From DATBVX01 sp963695985 (GTDB taxonomy: Bacteria; Pseudomonadota; Gammaproteobacteria; Steroidobacterales; Steroidobacteraceae): 64,000 nt of DNA. The notes under the pieces are model-generated. The model saw only the letters and a program-made list of their open reading frames with translations, made no database searches and was not told the DNA's origin. Position numbers and translations under genes: made by a program. The stretch covers positions 248,001 to 312,000 of the forward strand of contig CAVOIC010000011.1 in the NCBI GenBank assembly GCA_963695985.1, read 5' to 3'. How positions within the stretch are numbered: the first letter of the stretch is position 1; every line of letters starts with the position of its first letter. Of this stretch, positions 59,498 through 64,000 are shown piece by piece.

Positions 59498-62400
59498 ATG
59501 CTGAAACGTGTGCCTTCCTGGCCGGTGGTCCTGCTGCTGGCCATCCCGTTGCGCTTGCTTGCGGCCGATGTGACGGTGCCGCCCGAGCTGCAGCCGTGGC
59601 AAAGCTGGGTTCTGCAGGGGGAGGAGTTTCGTCGGTGTCCCTACGCGACGGGCAGCCAGGCCGCCGACGCGGAGCGCATTTCGCTGCGCATGGCCCGAAC
59701 GCCTGCTGCTCGATCTCGACGCGCATGGGGGCCGCTTCGCGCAGCGCTGGGAGCTGTTCTCCGAGTCCTGGATCAGCGTGCCGGGAGATCTTGAGCATTG
59801 GCCACGCGAGGTGCAGCTCGACGGCGCGCGCGCTGCCGTCGTGATGCGCGATGGTCTTCCCCAGATTCACCTGAGCACTGGCAGTCACTTCATCAGCGGC
59901 AGTTTTCGCTGGGTGCGTCGCCCCGAGGCTCTCAGCGTGCCGGCAGAGGCCGGCATCATCGCGTTGACCATCGAGGGGCGGCCGGTGGCGCAGCCGGAAC
60001 GCAGCGGCAATGCCGTGTGGCTGGGCCAGCGGCGCGGTGCCGTCGAGCCGCAGCAGCTGACGTTGCAGGTCTACCGGCTGCTGAGTGATGACATACCAGC
60101 GACGCTGACCACCCTAATACGCGTCCAGGCAGCCGGCGAAGCACGCGAAGAATTGCTGGCGCCCGCGTTGCCCAAAGGATTCGTGCCCATGAGCCTGACG
60201 AGCGAGCTGCCCGCGCGGCTGGAACCGGACGGGCGCCTGCGCGTTCAGGTGCGCGCCGGTAACTGGCAAATCGTGCTCGTTGCACGTGCGCCCGGAATCG
60301 CTGAAGTGCTGCGCCGTCCGGCGGGCGAAGGGGCGTGGGCGAGCGATGAGATCTGGAGTTTCCAGGGCATCGATCGGCTGCGGGTCGCCGCGGTGGAGGG
60401 CGTGGAATCGATCGACCCGGGCCAGGCCAATGTTCCCTCCGATTGGCACGAATACCCGGCCTACCGCGTGCAACGTGACGCGGAGCTCAAGGTCGTCGAG
60501 CGCAGTCGCGGTCTCTCGGCGAGCGATGAGAATCAGCTCAGCCTTGCGCGCGAGCTGTGGTTCGATTTCGCACATCATGGCTTCACCGCGGTGGATTCGA
60601 TCGGTGGGCGGATGCGGCAGGGCTGGCGGCTGGACATGGTCGCGCCCTATCGGCTGCTGAGCGCGCGCATCGGTGACCAGAACCTGCTGGTCACGAAGGG
60701 CAGCGCTGAGGGTACGAGCGGAATCGAGCTGCGCGCGCCCGACGTGGGCGTGCAGGCCGTGAGTCGCATCGAGGGTGGCACCGCGATGCCCGCTACCGGC
60801 TGGCAGAGCCGCTTCACCCAGGTTCGCGGTGAGTTGTACCTCCCGCCCGGGCATCGCCTGATCGCGGCGTTCGGTACGGACAGCGCGCCCAGCGCCTGGA
60901 TCGAGCGCTGGCGTCTGCTTGACATGTTCCTGGTCCTGATCGCGAGCCTTGCGGTGGCGCGCCTCCTCGGGTGGAGGGTCGGGTTGCTCGCGCTGGGCGG
61001 GCTCGTGCTGACGCATCACGACAGCCAGGGAATGACCTGGCTGTGGGTGAATCTGCTCGTGGCGCTCGCGCTCGCACGCGAGGCCCCGGAAGGACGCCTG
61101 CGGCGCGTGGCGTCCGCCTACCGCGCGGTGAGCGCGGTAGTGCTCGCGCTCGCGCTCGTGCCGTTCATCGTCGGTCAGGCGCGCCTCGCGATTTATCCGC
61201 AGCTCGACGCCCCGCAGTTCGACTTCGGGCGTGCAGGTGGTGTGCCCGCCATTGAGGGCAAGGTGGCAGAGGCTGGATTGGCGGCTCCAGCCTCCGCGCC
61301 GGTCACCATGGAAGAGTCTCTGAGCGCCAAGACGGACAGGCTGCAGAAGATCACCGCCACGGGTGCGGCCAGACCCGCCACGAACGTGGCACAGCGCTAT
61401 GCGCCCGGCACGGTGCTGCAGGCCGGACCCGGGATTCCGAGCTGGCATTTTGTCAGCCACGAGTTCTCCTGGTCCGGACCGGTCGATGCAGCGCAACGGC
61501 TGCGCTTCGTGATCGCAACGCCCGCCTGGCTTTCACTTTGGCGCCTCGCGGGCAGCGTGCTTCTTGCCGCGCTCTTCGTGGCGCTCGTTCGCTTCGCTTA
61601 TGGTTGGCCGCGCGAGTGGCCGCGCATGCCGCGCCTGGGTGCATCGGCCGCATCCTGGGCATTCGCCCTGGTGATGTTCGCAGCCCCCTTCTGTGCACGC
61701 GCCGCGCTGCCCGATGCAGACCTGCTGGCTGACCTGAAGGAACGACTCACCCGACCGCCGCAGTGCGCGCCCAGCTGCGCGGAGATCACCGCCGCGCGCG
61801 TCCTGGCCGCGCCCCAGCTGCTCGAGATCGAGCTCGACGTGAGCGCGCTCACGGCTGTAGCGGTTCCCGTGCCCTCGGCAGCGGGGCGATGGGAGCCCGA
61901 AACGATCAGCGTCGATGGACAGACGAACGGCGCTCTGCTCCGCGACAGCGCGCAGCAGTTGTGGGTGCCATTGCGCGCCGGCGTCCACGTCGTGCGTCTC
62001 GGTGGGCGCATCGTCGCTGCCGAGAGCGTGCAGCTCGTGTTTCCGCAACCGCCGCGCAGCGTGCAGGTTCAGGCTGAGGGCTGGGAGATTTCGGGTGTGG
62101 GCGATGAGCGCCTGCTCACGAATGCGCTCGAGTTGGTGCGCAAGGCGGCCACCGGGCCCGCGGCGCGGCTGGAAGCATCGCTCCAGTTCGCGCCATTCGT
62201 GCGAGTAACGCGTCACATCACGCTCGGGCTCGACTGGACGATCGACACCCGTGTCGAGCGGCTGGCGCCGGAGAAGGGCGCGTTCACGGTCAAGGTGCCG
62301 CTGCTTGACGGCGAATCGGTACTGACTGATCGCGAAGTGACACCGGACCGGAACGTGGTGGTGGCGATGACGGCCGGGGAGTCCGAAGTCGACTGGACCT

Positions 62401-63590
62401 CCGGGCTGGCGCGCTCGGAGAAGCTGACGCTCAAGAGTGCGATGGATGCGGCGCGCGCGGAAGTGTGGGAATTTCAGGTGAGCCCGGATTGGAACATCCA
62501 GTTCGACGGGACCCCGGTAGTGCTGCCATACAATGTCGCGTCCAGTACCTGGATCTACGAATTTCACCCGCGCGGCGGCGAACAGCTGACCGCGAGCATC
62601 ACGCGCCCGCAGGCGGCCGAAGGCGCCACACTGGCCATCGATGGTGTCAGCGTCGCCGTGCAAACCGGCAAGCGCTCGACGGACACCTCGCTCGCGATCA
62701 GCTACCGCAGTACTCAGGGCGGGCGTCACGTACTGCGCATCCCGGCGGACGCCCGCATCACCGCGATAACCGCGAACGGCCAGCCGATTCCGCTGCGCCC
62801 GGAGAAAGGAGAGCTGGCCGTCGCCCTTCTGCCCGGCGCACATCAGCTGCAGATCAACTGGCAGAGCGATGCCGGCGTCAGCGTGCGTGCGCGCACGCCG
62901 CGGATCGACCTTGGCAGTCCCGCCAGTAACATTCACACGCAGATCGCCTTGCCCGAAGATCGCTGGGTTCTGTACGCGATGGGTCCGGGAGTCGGGCCGG
63001 CGGTGCTGTTCTGGGGCGAGCTTGTGGTATTCATCGTGGTCGCGGTCCTGCTCGGGCGCTCGCGCCACTCGCCGCTGCGCGTGCACGAATGGCTGCTGCT
63101 CGGTCTCGGCCTGAGCACGTTCTCGTGGAGCGTGCTGCTCGCCTTTGGCGCCTGGGTGTTCGCGATGAAATGGCGCTCCGCCTGGGACGGCGCCGCGAAC
63201 CGGCGCCATTTCAATCTGGTGCAGGTGGGACTCGGACTGCTGTCGGTCGTTGCGTTGATGAGCCTCATATCGGCGATACCGTTCGGCCTGCTGAGCACGC
63301 CGGATATGCGCATTCGCGGTCCCGGGAGCGGCGCCAGTCTGTTCAGCTGGTTCCTCGACCAGTCGACGGACGTGTTGCCACAGCCCGCGGTCATCAGCGT
63401 CTCGCTGTGGTGGTACAAGCTCGCCATGCTGGCGTGGGCGCTATGGCTCAGCTTTGCGCTGCTGCGCTGGCTGCCCTGGGGCTGGCGTGCATTCACCGCA
63501 ACCGGACTGTGGCGCGGCAAGCTGGCCGGAAGCACTGCGGCTGCGGCGAAACCGCCAGCCGGCCCGGAGTACGGCGTCAATCGTGGTTGA
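59498..63590 (+). CDS. Very large exported membrane protein of unknown function (one frameshift near 59690)
   Basis: The start MLKRVPSWPVVLLLAIPLRL is a signal peptide, followed by PPELQPWQSWVLQGEEFRRC. At about 59690 an extra A shifts the frame; without it the protein runs on through PERLLLDLDAHGGRFAQRWE into the frame open from 59778, giving about 1363 residues. It has periplasmic beta-rich domains (about 60-370 and 640-1090), membrane helices near 380-465 and 590-645, and a final helical bundle containing SLWWYKLAMLAWALWLSFAL. Similar long unnamed proteins occur in Gammaproteobacteria. No enzyme motif was found. Function unknown; an envelope role is inferred. Confidence 0.7.
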
Positions 63591-63608
63591 CCGCCGTTGG
63601 GTGAGAAG

Positions 63609-64000
63609 TCACGTGCGAATCTGATGACTCACGACCTCGAGCCGGTTGCCTTCCGGATCGCGCACAAACGCGGCGTAGTAACTGGCGTGGAACTCCGGAT
63701 GCAGGGCAGGGGCGCCGTCGTCGAGCCCGCCGTGCAGCGTGCCGGCGCGGTGAAACTCATCGACGCACTCGCGCGAGGGAGCCTTGAAGCACCAGTGGCG
63801 TGCATCGTCCGGCTTCGCCGTGGCCGAGGCCACCACCGCGAAGTAAGTATGCGACTCATCCACGGGGTCTGAGCGCGTCCCATAGCCGATCGAGCCCGAG
63901 CCGTCGTGGACCTTGCGCACGCCGAGCGCGGTCATGATCGCGTCGTAAAAGGCCCGTGCGCGAGCCAGGTCGCGCACGGTGATCGACACATGATCCAGGA
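63609..64000 (-). CDS. VOC-family (glyoxalase/dioxygenase-like) protein, 5' end beyond the window
   Basis: The readable part starts LDHVSITVRDLARARAFYDA and includes YFAVVASATAKPDDARHWCF and FVRDPEGNRLEVVSH, the paired beta-alpha-beta-beta-beta units of the VOC superfamily. Metal ligands His (in LDH) and Glu (in RLEVV) are kept. The frame is still open at the window edge, where family starts would lie only a few residues further on, so almost the whole protein is present. A GTG at 63989 would cut off the first metal ligand and is not the real start. Confidence 0.85.
   Translation of the reverse strand, partial: LDHVSITVRDLARARAFYDAIMTALGVRKVHDGSGSIGYGTRSDPVDESHTYFAVVASATAKPDDARHWCFKAPSRECVDEFHRAGTLHGGLDDGAPALHPEFHASYYAAFVRDPEGNRLEVVSHQIRT

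Noticed and set aside
61533..63209. A 558-codon minus-strand frame inside the large membrane-protein gene
   Set aside because: It is a GC-driven shadow ORF, rich in Arg, His, Gly and Ala, with no domain-like sequence; the plus strand is the real gene.
1..64000. tRNA, rRNA, CRISPR, insertion sequences or prophage
   Set aside because: Scanning by eye found no CCA-type tRNA clover sequences, no repeat-spacer array, and no transposase or integrase-like protein. A tRNAscan and IS search would be needed to be certain.

Overview
The window is GC-rich, tightly packed chromosomal DNA from a gammaproteobacterium, most likely of the Xanthomonadales/Nevskiales/Steroidobacter kind. This rests on gene content: a dsbA-like gene, cytochrome c4, engB, polA and lptM in a neighbourhood familiar from Gammaproteobacteria; tamAB, yadGH, ydbL/ydbH, a yheT-type hydrolase and nudC; and an arginine cluster using the N-acyl-ornithine carbamoyltransferase route known from xanthomonads and Bacteroidetes. 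I saw no tRNA, rRNA, CRISPR array, transposase or prophage. No gene-free stretch exceeds about 300 bases.

Layout. 1-6 kb: periplasmic redox and housekeeping genes (dsbA-like, cytochrome c4, engB, an outer-membrane barrel, polA, lptM, a YdiI-like thioesterase). 6-9.3 kb: an acyl-CoA dehydrogenase and a fumarylacetoacetate-hydrolase/maiA pair, then a 112-bp near-palindromic element. 9.4-17.6 kb: a minus-strand arginine operon argR-argG-(P-loop gene)-argC-argD-argF'-argB-argH, mostly with 4-bp start/stop overlaps and with two tandem ARG boxes at its promoter. 17.7-27.2 kb: an esterase, an SRPBCC protein, tamA-tamB (tamB frameshifted), NRDE, HdeD-like with a tiny coupled ORF, and nudC. 27.25-28.7 kb: divergent FlhC-like and FlhD-like regulator genes with no flagellar gene nearby. 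28.8-42.2 kb: envelope proteins, yadGH, ydbL/ydbH, a repeat protein, a membrane-tethered response-regulator-like protein, a YheT hydrolase, an FGGY kinase and an EF-hand protein. 42.2-49.1 kb: an RND efflux operon with a LysR gene, in which the permease and adaptor genes carry many single-base indels. 49.3-64 kb: an NmrA-like protein, glpD and a glycerophosphodiesterase, a PQQ-type sugar dehydrogenase, bactofilin, a SPOR protein, a small gene behind a textbook sigma-54 promoter, a DUF481 barrel, a CDF transporter, an exported D-2-hydroxyacid dehydrogenase, a methyltransferase, a very large membrane protein and a VOC protein cut by the window end.

How the genes work together. The arginine operon covers acyl-glutamate kinase, reductase, aminotransferase, acyl-ornithine carbamoyltransferase, argininosuccinate synthase and lyase plus the repressor. 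It lacks any recognisable acyl-glutamate synthase or deacylase; the P-loop protein inside the operon is an unexplained member and a candidate for a missing role. TamA/TamB, YdbH/YdbL, LptM and several beta-barrels make this an envelope-rich region. Glycerophosphodiesterase and GlpD overlap and would feed glycerophosphodiesters to dihydroxyacetone phosphate.

Caveat. Single-base indels break tamB, the SRPBCC gene, the RND permease and adaptor, and the large membrane protein. In nearly every case removing one base restores a conserved protein, so sequence error or very recent decay must be considered before calling these pseudogenes.
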